From Aedes albopictus (lineage: Eukaryota; Arthropoda; Insecta; Diptera; Culicidae), in NCBI RefSeq assembly GCF_035046485.1, contig NC_085136.1:293299080-293363079 (forward strand): 64,000 bases of DNA. The letters run 5' to 3'. Each line of letters begins with the position of its first letter. The stretch's first letter is position 1. A program made the position numbers and the translations under genes. Shown here piece by piece: positions 1 to 12,449 of this stretch. The notes beneath the pieces are model-generated. The model did not search any database, was not told the DNA's origin, and worked only from the letters and a program-made list of their open reading frames with translations.

Positions 1-59
1 TTTTTTCAGCAATTCCTTCTTTATTATTTAGATATATTCATTGAAATATATAAGATTTT

Positions 60-445
60 TTTAGGCATTTCTGAACTTAACGCCCCTTGCCTAAGGGAAT
101 CCTCCAAGCATTCCTTCTGAAATTTTTTCATGTTTTCCTCCAAGAATTCCTCCAAAGATTACTTTAGAAATTCCTCCTATGGTAAATTCGTCTTCAGCAA
201 TTTCTTCAGTTATTATTTTGGCAATTTATCATTGGAATGCTTCAAGAATTCCCACAAGGATTCATTAAGGAACTCCTCTAAGAATCTCTTCAGAAATTCT
301 TCCAAAACTTATTTCATGCACTGCTCTAGGCATTCTTATAATATTGTCATAGAACAACAATTTAACAATTTCTTCTTTTTTTTTCTTCAGAAACTCCTCA
401 AAGGCTTCTCTCCAGAATTTCTCAAAGGAATCTGTATGAGCAAGT
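60..445. repeat. Degenerate GAATTC-type repeat, pyrimidine-rich strand
   Basis: Short degenerate units such as TTCCTCCAAGAATTCCTCC run head to tail with a spacing of roughly 12 or multiples of 12 bases. Reading frames here are open only because the motif lacks stop codons. This is the first of nine comparable blocks in the window; the same motif appears in purine-rich orientation elsewhere. Confidence 0.75.
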
Positions 446-2044
446 AGTAGATAATTTTCAGGCCTGTGTGTTGTGTATTCCAATCAACTACAGCTTTTTT
501 CACATACGATCATATGTATATTAAAAGCTGACTATCACTTACCGATCGTAATCGCTTTTTGCGATCTGAAATGCGTTCAAATACTCGTAGAACTTTGCTA
601 TCCCAAATAAAATTGCTCCTTGTTTTATTGTTTTAGGTTTAAACTGAACGTCAAGTACTTAAACTTGCATAAATGTTATAAATTGCGAAAAAAAGTTCAA
701 ATCAAACGCAAAATTTTTTCTTTGAATGAGCAAAACAGATTTTTTCATTACTTGCCAAAATAATGTAAAAATTAAAAAATGCGAAAAATTTACAAGATTT
801 AAAAACGTAAAAGTTTCGTTTATTTATTAAAATTTTGGTTTCGGGAGCCCACTTTATAAGGCCTCCTGAAGCCTAAATCTGGCACTGGCTCTGTGAATAG
901 CGTAACTTCTTGAGAAAGCCTGTAATCTAAAATCTTCGAAGAAGTTGATAGATGCTTGAATTTCTCAGAAAATACCCGTTAAAACCGGTTTGCGTTCAAC
1001 CTTCAGGCCTTTCGATTCGGGACTTTAGGTCCAGAAATAAACTAACCTAGGAGTGCTCTTGCTTTTTACAATAGATGAAAAAAAAAAAAAATTCATCTAC
1101 GTATGAGTGAAACATAGGGCGGAATTAAAAGATGCGAAATTTTTCATAATTACGCATATTATAAAAAAAAAGTTCACTAGTCCAGAGTTTGTTGGCGAAT
1201 AACCTGATGAAATCTAGCTAACAAACGTCCTTTTACCGAATTAAATAGAGGTATTCATTTAACAGCGTAAACTGCTGTTTAAAGATTATCCTGATTAAAC
1301 GTCGCGATCACCAAGGCAACCTTTGATTATTTCATTCACAATTTCATGAAATATTTCAAATAGCAGAAAGCTATGGTTTAAGGACTGTTAGCAGTTCAGA
1401 AGAAATATTTCAGCCTATCTTGATGCATGAGAAATTCCTTGTTTGAATCGCTCAAATCATACCTGAAAGTCTTTAAAGAAATTCGTCAAAAAATATCGAT
1501 ATGAACCCCTGCAGTTGCACTTAAAAAACTTTAAGAATACCGATACGAACTCCTACATCAATGTCTTCAGAACCTGAACATATTCTGGAATTAAACTAAA
1601 TAAGAAATAATTTAAAATTCCTTTAAAAAGGGAAAATAGTGTATTGAACGGAAATTACTTGAGTGATTTCATTTGAGGTCCATTCCTCGCCTTAATGGTG
1701 AATCTCTGTCAAGAGTTCCAGAGAAATTTAAAATTATTTTAAAAGGGTTTAACCAGAAACTTTTCCATGGAACAAACCTTCTACCGAATGTGTCTTAATC
1801 GATTTCTGCTGGGATTTTCAATATTTTTATAGAGATATCTCCTGAGAGAGCTTCCATGTTTTCTTAATCTTAAAAGTTTTGCTGCATCCTATATCATCTA
1901 ATCTTGTAATTCTTCATTAATCTGCTAAAAAATTTTATCGGGAATCGGAAATGAAGTTTTTTTGTCAATTTTTTTTACATTTGGTTCATCAGTAAATTTA
2001 ACCAAATATTATTTATGGTCCAGCGTTGAAAGCATCCTCCCAAG
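446..2044. other. Unassigned AT-rich DNA
   Basis: I see no supported coding sequence, RNA gene or element with clear ends. There are A runs near 1080-1090 and several short A+T tracts. Probably old, decayed intergenic or intronic sequence. Confidence 0.5.
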
Positions 2045-2217
2045 TAACACACTTGCCTTGCCACAGAAAAGTCACGGCGGCACAGGTTATTGTTGCACAG
2101 AACTGTGACTTACTTCTAGCAACTAAGTGTTAAATTCAATTTGTTGAAAGTAAGTCACAGTGACTTCAGCGCAACAATAACCTGCACCACCGTGACTCTT
2201 CTGTGACAAGTATGTTA
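2045..2217. mobile_element. Short palindromic MITE
   Basis: The left part (TAACACACTTG, then CCACAGAAAAGTCACGG) and right part (CCGTGACTCTTCTGTG, then CAAGTATGTTA) are inverted copies, extending inward through GGTTATTGTTGC and its complement. The whole 170-bp unit can fold into one hairpin. TA at both outer edges fits a TA target duplication, but the superfamily is not certain. Confidence 0.7.
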
Positions 2218-2411
2218 AATAGGCTTTTGAAAAATGTCTTTATGGTAGGTCCTAGATAAGATTATAAGATATGTTTGTCTCTATTATAGAGACTTTCTGC
2301 CTGGCACTGGTTTGTTACTCAATATTCGAAATGATTTTTTAACATTTTCAGTAACTTCAGATAAGCAAGATCTCCGTTAGATAATATGGACGTTTACACT
2401 ATGAACTTGTT

Positions 2412-2600
2412 TTCGAAATTTATTAGACATTCCGCGGAATTCCGTTTAATTTCGTCAAATTATATTAGTTGAAGGCGAAATTTTTAGAATTTGACGAAAC
2501 GAAACGAAATTCAAAATCCTAAATTTCGCCTAGTCAAATTCCGTGGAATTCCGCGGAATTTCGTTTCGAGGTGTATTTGGCGAAACATTTCGGTATACCG
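2412..2600. repeat. Inverted repeat around ATTCCGCGGAATT
   Basis: ATTCCGCGGAATT occurs near 2430 and again near 2550, with GAAACGAAAT and its complement between them. This is a small inverted-repeat element of unknown class; its exact ends are not visible. Confidence 0.45.
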
Positions 2601-2610
2601 CATACCCTTA

Positions 2611-3420
2611 GTATCGGCCAAAAGTTTGGGGTCACTTTCGTAAAACATGGAAAAGTGATTTGGTGATATCTTCGTCATCTATAGTTCAATTTTAATTATT
2701 TTTGGCTCATTTCAAAGATAATTAACTAAATTTACGTTTGATGTCTTTAACTTAACGTATTTAACGATTTTTGAATATAAAAATGTTATGTAAAGTTAGC
2801 ACATTTTACCACGCTTCAAAAAATGAGGCAACTTTACGTTAAGTTTTAGTATGTAAATTTCAACAAATATGTGTGGTTCAATGTCTATGCAGTAAGTATC
2901 ATTCATTTTGTTTCAAATAAGCCAAGAAGAATTAAAATTGAATGAAAGATGACAAAGATATCAACAAATCACTTTACCATGTTTTACGATAGTGACCCCA
3001 AACTTTTGGCCGATACATCATTTTGAGGGGTGACCCCAAACTTTTGGTCTATGACATCAAGGATTAATTTACTTAATAACTTTTTTTCTAGATTTTTTAG
3101 CTAAGTTCTGTAAAAAGCAGTTGAAAGCTAATAGAAAATGGGTCATATTACCGCTCTCATCTTAAAATTTGGTCGACCCAATTTCCAGCCACACTGCCGT
3201 AAGTTTATATTCATCTTTTAGAAAATTTGGCAACTTTGGGTTAAGTTTACATACAAAATTTTTTGAAAAAGTTTCTTTTGAACCATGTTCAAAGTTTCTT
3301 TGACTTATTATCTTTTGAATGAAACCTAGGGTTTTGAAATCGGACGCAAATTGGCGGAGATATGGGCCTAAAAAATGACATGTTTTTGAGGGGGTGACCC
3401 CAAACTTTTGAACGGGAGTG
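2611..3420. mobile_element. Tc1-type non-autonomous elements, compound
   Basis: Positions 2611-3016 start with GTATCGGCCAAAAGTTTGG and end with its inverted copy, with the inverted arms continuing through CGTAAAACATGG and AAAGTGATTTG. A TA precedes the left end. Two further right-type ends (GTGACCCCAAACTTTTGG at about 3033, GTGACCCCAAACTTTTG at about 3395) follow, the last reaching a TA at 3421. The AAAAGTTTGGGGTCA core is typical of Tc1-like terminal repeats. No transposase is present. Confidence 0.75.
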
Positions 3421-3422
3421 TA

Positions 3423-4017
3423 CTTCACTGAACGTGCTATATTGTGAACTGACGCCCAGAAAAGCTTTGGAAACATTAAGAAGATCGTAATCGTCACGAC
3501 TGTCGTCTGTTCGTATACCCTCCTTTTTATCCCAGTGCTCGTTTGTAAAATTTGTAGTGGACATAAGGGAACATCTATTTATTATGTAACGCTTAATTCG
3601 ACATTTTTTGAACTCGGTAGTTGGTTCATTAGGATCTGGCGGCCTCCATAATGTGGTTTTGTGTATGATAACTCCAACTTTTTTGTATGGATCGGAACGC
3701 TAGGCTGTTTTCCCTATTTCCCTGGAGCATTACGTAAATTATTAAACCCCTATCTCCTGAAGCGTTACATTATTTAGGGATGGCGCATAATAAAAGTTGA
3801 AAAATTAAAATAGTTTTTACGCGCAAATTGGGAAATTTCGACATTTTTACAGCGGGTTGCACTAGGCTTTCCAAAGATCAAATTAAGTACTAATTTTGAA
3901 ATTATATCAGGAAGAGATATTGAGCAGATATTTGGCAACTTTTTGAATATCTCATCAATATCATATTAAGATATGACCTCAAAATTTGATCGTTTCAAGA
4001 TATGATTATGATATTCA
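3423..4017. other. Unassigned DNA
   Basis: Nothing supportable was found. Reading frames in this stretch are short and lack family features. Confidence 0.45.
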
Positions 4018-4440
4018 CGTCTACCCGGGTACGGCTTGCTCCCAGAAACGCTTATTAATGCCAGAGTTTGCAAGCATTACTCTGGCCTGCTCGACCAAGG
4101 TACGATTCATGCGCTCACTTACACCGTTTTGTTCTGGGGTATATGGAACTGTCCACTCAATTCTAATTTCCATCGCTACACACAACTGTTTGAACCGTAT
4201 GCTTCTATACTCCACTCCGTTGTCACACTTAAGGCGAGAGATCTTCCGCCCGAACTTTGCCGTCACAAATGGCTTATATTCCTTGAAACACTGTACCACT
4301 TCATCCTTCGAGGCAATCAGGTATACCATCGTAAAGTGGTTCCAATTATCAATAAAAGTGACAAAATATTACTTGCCAAACGCTGTATTTATCAATACAT
4401 CGACATTCCAAACTAAAAATATAACAGATGGCACTTTTTT
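4018..4440 (-). pseudogene. Ty1/copia integrase core fragment
   Basis: On the minus strand the frame reads FVTFIDNWNHFTMVYLI, then LKCDNGVEY, then TVPYTPEQNGVSERMNRT. These match the retroviral-type integrase core of Ty1/copia elements, including the second catalytic Asp (in CDNG) and the Glu of NGVSERMNRT. The integrase normally inserts copia cDNA into the genome. The fragment starts after an in-frame stop just before YFVTF and is cut at about 4018 after WEQAVPG; the C-terminal integrase region, reverse transcriptase and RNase H are absent. It lies downstream, in the same orientation, of a gag fragment at 4760-5459, with the protease region lost between them. Recognition of the family is firm; the copy is dead. 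Confidence 0.88.
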
Positions 4441-4759
4441 GTGTGGTAGTAAAATCGAATTTTCTCGGTGAAGAAGTTGTTCTGGAACACGAGGTAACAT
4501 AGAAAGTTGTCCTTTCAAACCATTCTTGATTTCTATTCACTAACTTTTCACAAAACTATCCCGTTTTCTAATAATTAACGTTTTTCGCGATTTTTCCATA
4601 CGATTTGACAGTTCTTGACTACCATGCTTCCGTGAGCTTGAGGTGAAAATTTGAGAAAGTTGAAAACCGAGAGTAGCACAGACGACGCATTGAATACAAG
4701 CGATGGTGTCGCCGCCGGGCTGTCAGCGCTGGAAACTAAATGCTATAAAAGTTCTTGCA

Positions 4760-5459
4760 TGCAATTTTTACTGCTGGTGCCAACTGAGAGCAATCAATAG
4801 AAATGTAAACAGCAAACATCCCATTGTTAGGTTTTCTTCAGGCATAGTTTCCAAAGCGGTGACCACTCCAGCGTACGACGGACCAATAGTAAGAAGAAGG
4901 TGGCACACGATGTCCAAATCATCCGGTTTTGCACCAGTCGTCCGATATTCACGCTCGCGTACCACTTTATCGAAGGTCAAAAAAATGCTGCTGCAGTGTT
5001 CCACCCTCGAAATGCATTGTCAGCATCTGTCGTTTGAGGTACATTCTACTGGCTAGACTATTATAAGCGGAGCACCCAGCGGAATGTGATACGCGATAAG
5101 AGAGCAAAACAAACACGTGTGTTACGGTCGAGTATAAAAGTACAGAATGAATTTTATTTGACAAGTGATACACTGTAAAGTTCAAGTACCCAAATATCTG
5201 ATGGGATTTACCCAGTGAATAGTTTGTTCTTCACAACTATAACGTTCAAAACTCGGTGTAACGCATCATAAATATCCTTTTGTGACTGTTTCCCTTGGAT
5301 ATACTCCAGTTGGGAGTCGTGTTTTCGCGACACCAACAGTGACTTGCATTTACGATCACTTTTCTGTCGGTCTTTCATCGCTTTCTCCTTTTGTTCTCTC
5401 ACCGAGGCGTTGTCCCCACTTTCAGCTCCTCTACATCTACTGCATTGCTCTGCATGCAC
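4760..5459 (-). pseudogene. Ty1/copia gag fragment
   Basis: Three minus-strand pieces in different frames together resemble a copia gag (UBN2-type) protein. The first (about 5459-5240) includes DSQLEYIQGKQSQKDIYDAL. The second (about 5090-5000) includes SRMYLKRQMLTMHFEGG. The third (about 5000-4800) includes DDLDIVCHLLLTIGPSYAG and VVTALETMPEENLT. Gag packages the element RNA into virus-like particles. The pieces are separated by frameshifts and by about 120 bp of foreign or decayed sequence near 5090-5210. The zinc knuckle that should follow is not visible. Order and strand agree with the integrase fragment at 4018-4440, so both come from one element. Confidence 0.82.
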
Positions 5460-6334
5460 TCCAGCAATTCATGCTCTTCGAGGAGTTTGCTCGGTCCCTT
5501 GAATCTGCATACATTTTACCTCTCTGTATGTCGATATCTCCTTATCTCGATATCTCCCTATCTCGATGTGATCTCGTTCGTTCTTGTTCTAGATTTTCTT
5601 TCCATATGTCGATATGCCCATATTCACAGGTTGCTAGATCTCGTTTTGTGGCCGTGGTCGTTTGTTGACGGTTTTTCCTTATTACCAGTGGGGTGACACA
5701 GCTGTCAAACTCGGTACATTGCCGCCTCACCCATCATCGTTTTTGGTACGACGCGTTTTGGTACCCACTTTCTGGACAGTATACCCTAACTTGCTCCTGA
5801 TTTTCGGGTGTGTGGCTCGTGTGTTGCTAGTGCTTATTTCGGAAATTACACATTTCAAGCGAAATTGTTGTTTTTGATGATTGTTTCTCTTTCTTTATCA
5901 CTTTGCACGATATTATATGCAGCAGCGAAGCAGTGTCGATGTTACAAGCGCATTTTTGCCGTATATAAAGCAATCAAAACAAAAACATTGGACGCCATAT
6001 TGAATCGAATGTTGGGTTCCTGATTCTGGCCCTTCGTCATCCCCCTGCTTATTACGGAGTGTTTTTCAATCTAGTTTGCATTACAAATTGGTTCTACATT
6101 TCAATCTCTCCCTATCTCGATGGTCCGTTCAATATTGAGATGTAGAGAGTCGACTGTACTTGCATTCTAAACTTCCATGCTGCAAAATTGGAGCCATCAA
6201 AAAGTGACATTAACACTCGGCTTTCCTCTTGCATTTTTACTAATTTCCGTTATAACTTTTCGCGGCGTATCCTAGGCCAATAACCTAAAGGGTTTCGGAT
6301 TAGCCAGGAGAATACATATGTACATGTACGTATT
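5460..6334. other. Unassigned DNA with a possible pogo-like end
   Basis: The stretch repeats CTCCCTATCTCGATG near 5555 and again near 6110, followed by AGAGAGTCGACTGTA ending at about 6157, which resembles a pogo/Tigger-type terminal repeat. The opposite end is not found. No coding sequence is supportable. Confidence 0.35.
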
Positions 6335-7416
6335 AGAGTGGGTCATCGTTTATATGGAAAAATGAAAAATTCAATAGTATCCCATCAGATCAAAGCTTTT
6401 TTTGATCCCATTTCAGGATCCAAATAAGTGTGCAAAATTTGGGCACGATCGATTATGTCTACGTTTTGCGCATCGCGTTTGAAGTTTGTATGGGGTTTTA
6501 CTTGGGAAAACACACTTTTTCGCATTTCTCTCATAACAAACTCGAATTTTTCTAAAACCGTGTAACCGATACAATGAAAACATAGCCTAGGGTGTCCTGA
6601 AAAACTTTGTCGAAAACCGCGAAGTGATCTGATGTTTATGAGAAAAGTTATAGCGTTAGCATTGCTTGGCGAAACAGCATGATTTTGTTGCTATTGTTAT
6701 TCCTTTACATGTTAAAACATAAACATAAAGGGTGAGTCGTTAATTATTGTGCCACCCAACCTTCAAGTGATTAGCAAAATGGCTACGAAATGAAACCAAA
6801 TTTTTACTGTAGTTTTGTATATGTATGTATTTCAACTTTTTGGTATATGTTCAAATTTAGGATGCGTTTAGTGAAATTCACGACATTTTCAATTAACGCC
6901 CTCCATGTGGACATGTTCAGGCTCCACTTGCAACAAATAATTAAAGCTCTCTGGTTTGTTTATGCGCATCGTGCCTGGTTTTCACCCAGCTCCAAGCTTA
7001 TGTTTCACTGACAACCGATCCTGAAACATATTGACGAACATTAAGATGATCCGATAATGTATAATCATCAATTGTTCCAAGGCGCTATACCATGATTTTA
7101 GATTTTAGCATGTGATTGTACAACGTCTTTTTTAGAACTGTGAACTAAATTTATTTTATCTCGAGCGGAATCTCACTGATAGCTGCCCAATTCATTTTAT
7201 GTAAACAATAGACTCTAAGGAGAAACTGTACAAAATTTGGTTGATTTTGGTGAAGTAGGAAAAAAGTTACGTTAGTTTGAAAATGGCACAATAATTATCG
7301 ACTCACCCTTTATGTATGCGGTTCGTTGGTTATAACTATTTTCACAAGCATCGGATCGCTTTGCGGTCTTCAACAAAGTTTTTCAGAACATCCTAGGCTA
7401 TCTTATCTAAAAAAGT
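6335..7416. mobile_element. Foldback element relic, split by a TIR element
   Basis: A left arm (6335-6727) contains AAAACTTTGTCGAAAACCGC and GAAGTGATCTGATG. The inverted partner appears at 7313-7416 (GCATCGGATCGCTTTGCGG, CAACAAAGTTTTTCAG). The arms resemble those of the 26238-26986 foldback. The right arm is truncated. The centre is occupied by the element at 6728-7310. Confidence 0.7.
6728..7310. mobile_element. TA-flanked TIR element, 583 bp
   Basis: Ends are AAGGGTGAGTCGTTAATTAT and the inverse (ATAATTATCGACTCACCCTT), extending through TTGTGCCA and TGGCACAA. TA dinucleotides flank both sides, as for Tc1/mariner-type insertions. Internal frames are short and broken. It sits in the middle of a foldback element, so it inserted later. 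Confidence 0.8.
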
Positions 7417-7453
7417 ATAATATCTGACAATAGGAGAAAACTGATTCAACGCT

Positions 7454-7745
7454 TTAGAGAAAGACCAGAAAATCTTGGACTTGAATCATCAAATGGTGGA
7501 ATAGAAGGCTCAGGTGATGAAGATGGTAGAACATTTCGGCATTCAAGAGAATGCTTCCTATCAGCCAGTAACTTCTAACATCCGTGAGTTTGTCTACGAT
7601 CTGGAGAATGGTTTCGTTTTCCACCTTGTAGTATGTACCAATGGTAGGAAAAGGATCAATTCTTCGGATTGTGAACAAACTTCCGGATGTTGGATGTTTG
7701 AAGAAATCTTCCTGATGAACATCGTCAAGTTGGAAGCCAGTAGTG
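7454..7745 (-). pseudogene. Unrecognised coding-like stretch
   Basis: On the minus strand about 95 codons are open, from DDTTGFQLDDVHQEDFF through HPTSGSLFTIRRIDPF and YYKVENETILQIVDKLTD to a stop near 7454. Upstream the frame is closed by a stop, and there is no ATG at its start. The composition looks more protein-like than neighbouring chance frames, but I cannot place it in a family. It could be a transposon gene fragment, an exon remnant or chance. Confidence 0.25.
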
Positions 7746-9012
7746 TCATCGAGTTACTCATGAGTAATCAAAATTTAAATTTAGGAACTGTTTCCGTTCT
7801 CCTGGTGTTCCTTCACAAATTCCTCCAGCGATTACTTCACAAATATTTCCAAGTAATTTTAAAGAAATTCTTTAATGCATGAATCCGAAGGTTTCTCTTA
7901 TCCTAAAGATTCCTTAATAAAACCTTGATTCTTTTCGAAATTGCTCCATGGGTTCCTCTCGAAAATTATATAGGAATTCCTTGGAAGAAGTCTTTTATAG
8001 TTTCCTTTTTTAGAACATATTCAATGCCAAGAGATGCGCTAGCCTCGGGATGCAAATGTCTCTTGTAAAGACACATTATCTTTCATGGATGGTTTCAAAA
8101 CCTCTAAAATTTCCTTTGAAATGTCTCCAAAAGATACCCCGGAAAATTCTCCTAGAACTCCCCTAGAAAAACTTCCATGGGTTTCCGCAGAAATTCCTCC
8201 AGAGATTCTTTCAGAAATCCATACAAGAATTCTCTTTAGGAAATTCCTCCAGGGATTTTTTAGAGGTTTTTACAGGGATTCCTCTAGAATTTATTTCATA
8301 CTTGAAGTGGTTTCTTCAGAAAAAGTCCACCAAAGATTCGTTAAGAAATGGCTTAAGGGATTGCATTTAAAATTTCCGTAGAAATGGATTTAGGAATTTC
8401 TTCAAGGTTTCATCCAGAACATCCTGCAGGCATTCTACCAGAGATTCTTATATGATTACTTTCAGTGATACAGGCAAAAATTCCCCCAAAGATTTAGGAA
8501 TTTATGCAGAAATATTTCTTAGAAGTTCCTTGCTCTTGGAAATATCTCAACATTCACAAAAGTTTATCTTGTCGTTTCTTCAGGTATTTCTACGCCCCCA
8601 AATTGATCCTGAAACACTTTCAAAAAATCCTCAATAATATCACCACAGACAAACAGACGTAACATTAAAAAATCAGTTCAAATCAAAAGCACGAAAACAA
8701 ATTCACAAAATTCCATAAGGATTGAGATTGACGAACCATCAACTAGATGACGTTAGTGAACAAACGCCAAGCTCGAACAAAAACTATGCGAGTGGCAGGG
8801 GTTGGGAGTTGGCCAACTATCAAATTTCTAAATCTACCATTGTACAATCAGAATTATTAGAGTGTCACGTGTTTGTGATTTTACTAACAAATTTCTGCAC
8901 GAATTTCCCTAAAATATTTCTAGGAATTATGTACACCAAGGGTTTTCTGATGAGTTTCTACAGGTATTTCTCCAGTAAATTCACCAGAAATTCCTCCTAC
9001 CCCCTGGATGAA

Positions 9013-9065
9013 GGCCAGCGACCCCGCTGGGGGGTCGCGATCCACAGTTTGGGAAACCATGCTCT
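9013..9065 (-). mobile_element. Solo terminal fragment of a hAT-type element
   Basis: Read on the minus strand this gives AGCATGGTTTCCCAAACTG, then TGGATCGCGACCCCCC. The TTTCCCAAACTGTGG and CGCGACCCCC arrangement is characteristic of terminal repeats of hAT elements. No matching second end is seen nearby. Confidence 0.5.
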
Positions 9066-10054
9066 AGAGCTTCTACTGGGGATTTTCTGCAGAAATTCCT
9101 ATAAAAAATTCTGCTCGGATTTCTTTTAAAATTTCATCAGGGATCTCCAGAGACTTCTTAATATTTTATAGGTTTCTTAAGGATTTTTAAAAAGGGATTT
9201 TTTTAAAAGATCTACCATGAATTTTTTTGCAATTCTTTCAAACCATTATTAAAAATTGTTATAAAATCTAACAGAGATTTCTTTGGAAAACCTTATGCAT
9301 TTTTTGAGAAATTGCCCCTGTGTTGCCACCACAAATACCTTCTGGGATTCCCTTTGATGTTTCTGCAGTTTCAGATACTCCTCAGAAGGTTTTTTTTCAG
9401 GAAGACTTCCAAAAAATACATATAACATTACTGGCAGAATTCTTGAAATAATTCCTGAAGTAATTTCCGAAGAAATACTTGGTAGATTGTCTGATGAAAT
9501 CCGTTGAAAAACTCTTGATGATATCTTTGGAGATTCCTAGCCGAAATTTTTGAAAATTTTCTTGGCTAATTTCCGGATAAAAATCCTGAAGCAACTTCTG
9601 AAATTATCTTTTGAGATAGTCCTGGATGAATACCTGGGATAATACACGAAGAATCTTCTAAAGATACTTCCTTAGTTCCTGGAAAAAAAAAATCATGAGA
9701 AATTTGTGGAGAAATACCGGAAGTAATGTTGAGGAAACATTTCTTTAGTAATTTCTGGAGGTTTAATCCGCAGAAGTTTTTCTGAAGGAACTTTTAGAAA
9801 TGTCTGCACAAAACCTTACAGAAATTGTAGTTGAAAGAACTTGTGCAATCCTGAAAAAAGGATTTTGGGAAGGAGTCTTTGGAAAAACTACTGGAGATAC
9901 ATCTGGAGAAAATCTTAAAAGAATTTGTTATGCAATTTCTCAAGGTGTTAGTACACGCAAGAATCCCTTACCAGGAGAACTTTCTGAAAGAAATCCTGCA
10001 GGAACAAAAAACATCTTGAAAAAATGCTTTAGGGAAACAGAGATGGCAAAAAAT

Positions 10055-10300
10055 GGGGTCTCCAGTTAGCCAAGTGGTTATGGCTATGCATCGCCAATCC
10101 GGAGACGGTGGGTTCGATTTCCGTTCCTGTTGGGAAAATTTTCTAGACTCCCTGGTAGTGGATCATTGTACTTGCCTCACAGTTCATGCAATGGCAGGCA
10201 AAGAAAGCTCTTCAATTATTAACTGTGGAAGTGCTCAAAAACACAGTTGAAGCGAGGCAAGCCAAATTTCAATGAGGACGTAGGGTCATGAAGAAGAAGA
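10055..10300 (+). mobile_element. Feilai: Feilai-type SINE
   Basis: A tRNA-derived head (GGGGTCTCCAGTTAGCCAAG, then GGTGGGTTCGATTTCCG as B box) is followed by the Feilai body (TCAATTATTAACTGTGGAAG, AGTGCTCAAAAACAC) and a GAAGAAGAAG tail. The flanks AGATGGCAAAAAAT and AGATGACTAAAAAT form an imperfect 14-bp target duplication. SINEs of this kind are transcribed by RNA polymerase III and copied by LINE enzymes. Confidence 0.88.
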
Positions 10301-10551
10301 AGATGACTAAAAATAGATTCCGTAGTAGGTTTTCAAGAATCCAGATCTCATCATACTGGAAAAATCTTTGCAGACATATCTGAAGCTACACCAGAATTTT
10401 TTTCGAAATAATTCCTGAAGAAAGATGGGAATCAATCTCTGGAAGAATACCGTGAGAAACTTCTAGAGAAACCCCTGCAGAAACGTTCAGACGAAGTTTG
10501 GGGAAGTCTTTCAGAGGAGAATCTCAAAAAAAATGCTCGAGAGAACCTTTG

Positions 10552-10690
10552 AATACATTTATTAGCACACATAATCGCTATACAATAGTTCGCCATAAAA
10601 TAGGATCGTGGCTGCCGCTGTTCACCCTTGGTCACGCCCAAAGCTTGTCATATCACGCCTATACTTGGTCCGCCCATCGTGATCGCTGAT
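10552..10690 (-). mobile_element. RTE-like retrotransposon, 3' end fragment
   Basis: The minus strand matches the last 140 bp of the RTE-like element at 19822-22490: CACGATGGGCGGACCA, GAACAGCGGCAGCCACGA and an AATAAATGTA end. Only the C-terminal codons and 3' UTR remain, consistent with 5' truncation during reverse transcription. Confidence 0.75.
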
Positions 10691-11112
10691 ACTGTAAAAC
10701 CTAAAGGAATCTCTGGTGCAATTTCAAGAAAACTCTTGGAAGAAAAAAAACTTCTGGAAATGCTTCTTCAATAGAATCCTATGTAGAAATTCCTGGAGAA
10801 AAACATGGAGACGTTTCTCTATACATAATGTCTAGAGAAATGCCAATTAGAATTTCTGGAAAACTTCCAAAAAAAAACTGATAATATTCCTGAATGAATT
10901 CCTTTAGAAATACATGAACGAATACATGCACACAAACTTCAAGAACAATCCTTAAAGAAATTTCCTTAAATATCGCTGAAGGAATCCCAGGAAGATTTTG
11001 TCAAGACACTCGAGGACTAGATTAGAGATTAGAGATACTTGTTTTGAGAAATTTCTAATGAAACTCCTGTAGTAGACCCAAGTAAAAATCAACAATGTAT
11101 TCTCAAGAGATA

Positions 11113-11278
11113 GGGGCTGTCCATAAACCACGTGGTCATGAGGAGGGGGGGGGGGGTTCGGCCAATGACCATTTTGTATGGACGAAAAAACAATTTTGTA
11201 TGGACTAATGACCACGCTGGGGGGGGGGGAGTGTTGAGAAGTCCCAAAAAAATGACCACATGGTTTATGGACAGCCCC
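11113..11278. mobile_element. 166-bp MITE, Harbinger-like, 3-bp duplication ATA
   Basis: Ends are GGGGCTGTCCATAAACCACG and its inverse. The interior has G-rich tracts around 11145 and 11220. ATA occurs on both sides. Short TIRs with 3-bp duplications suggest PIF/Harbinger, but the duplication is not the usual TWA in every copy, so the class is inferred. Confidence 0.82.
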
Positions 11279-12449
11279 ATACCTGGTTAAATCTTTGAAG
11301 AAGTTATTGCTGGAATTAGTCGAAAAAAGTCCTGCAAGAATTTTGTTTAGATAAAAATTTCTGGAAAAGTGTGGTGTATATTCAGAAAAAAATGCCTAAA
11401 GGAATTTCTAGCTATGTCCCTGGAGGTTATCGTAGAGAAAATTTCAAGGGAGAACATGGGAAGGACTACATTTGAAAAGAATTTTCACATCAATATTTGG
11501 CAAAACGCTAGCCCAATTCATAAAAGCTATTATTGTAACAATGCCCTTTCCACGATAATTACAGAAACTTATTGTTAGAAAAAAAAAAACCAGATTAATC
11601 CACCTAGTGGTGATAGTGCCTTTCTCGTCGAATATGTACTCATGATCTTTCCATCGCCGCAATCAATCTTGATTTAGAGACAGTGATCAGTCCCAAACCT
11701 CTTTACTTTGGTAACGGACGAGAAGAAGGAAATGCCCTTTAACAGCGATCTGGGATACTTTATTCATTTAGATCATGAGAATACTTCATTTAGAAAATCA
11801 AGATTTTTATCAAGGTCATCATCGAATTGGGGCACTTATTTCGACGTTATGTTCAACGTATGGGCAGAGCTGAAAGTATCAGTCCTTTCAGTTGACTGCT
11901 TGACCACCTTCACTGGATGCTGATTCATATGAAGATGACAATTACTAGCCAGGATTAAACTTTTTTCACAGATCACTTTAACAAAGTTTTATCTGCACAC
12001 TTTATGCTATTTTTTATTATCATTGCATTATTTACAAGATTCATGTAAAATTTGTAATGTAGTAATTTGAATTGCCAATGCTACATCACATTCAAATATC
12101 AACCACATTACAGAGCCGCCCTCCAGTCGCATCATCACTTGCATTGATTTAGTTCACTTTCGTAATTCCGCTGAAGCACCCAACGCTGCTTCTGCAACAC
12201 CACCGGTAGCCTCTTATGTAGTCTGAGTCTATTTTTTATTGCTTACGAGACCGGAAATGATTCCGGAACACTACCGGTATATTTAAATGTGGTCTGAGTT
12301 TATGAAAACTGTTAATCAGGTTAAACACTAAAAACACTACCGGTAGTAACTTCTGCGGACTGTTCCTATTTTCTTATTATCCATGCATCAGGTTACTGAC
12401 AAAAAAGCGATTTGATGTACCGAAAGCATGCGTTTGATTCACTTTTATG

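Larger units (their letters stand above)
7800..11470. repeat. Degenerate GAATTC-type repeat block with nested insertions
   Basis: Units such as ATTCCTCCAGAGATTC (pyrimidine-rich, about 7800-9130) change to GAATTTCTGGAAAACTTCC-like purine-rich units (about 9400-11110). The block is interrupted by a Feilai SINE, an RTE fragment and a MITE, each described separately. About 8640-8880 does not fit the pattern and is unassigned. Confidence 0.7.

Noticed and set aside
10055..10128. Possible genuine tRNA gene
   Set aside because: The tRNA-like part continues into a Feilai SINE body with tail and target duplication, so it is a SINE head.
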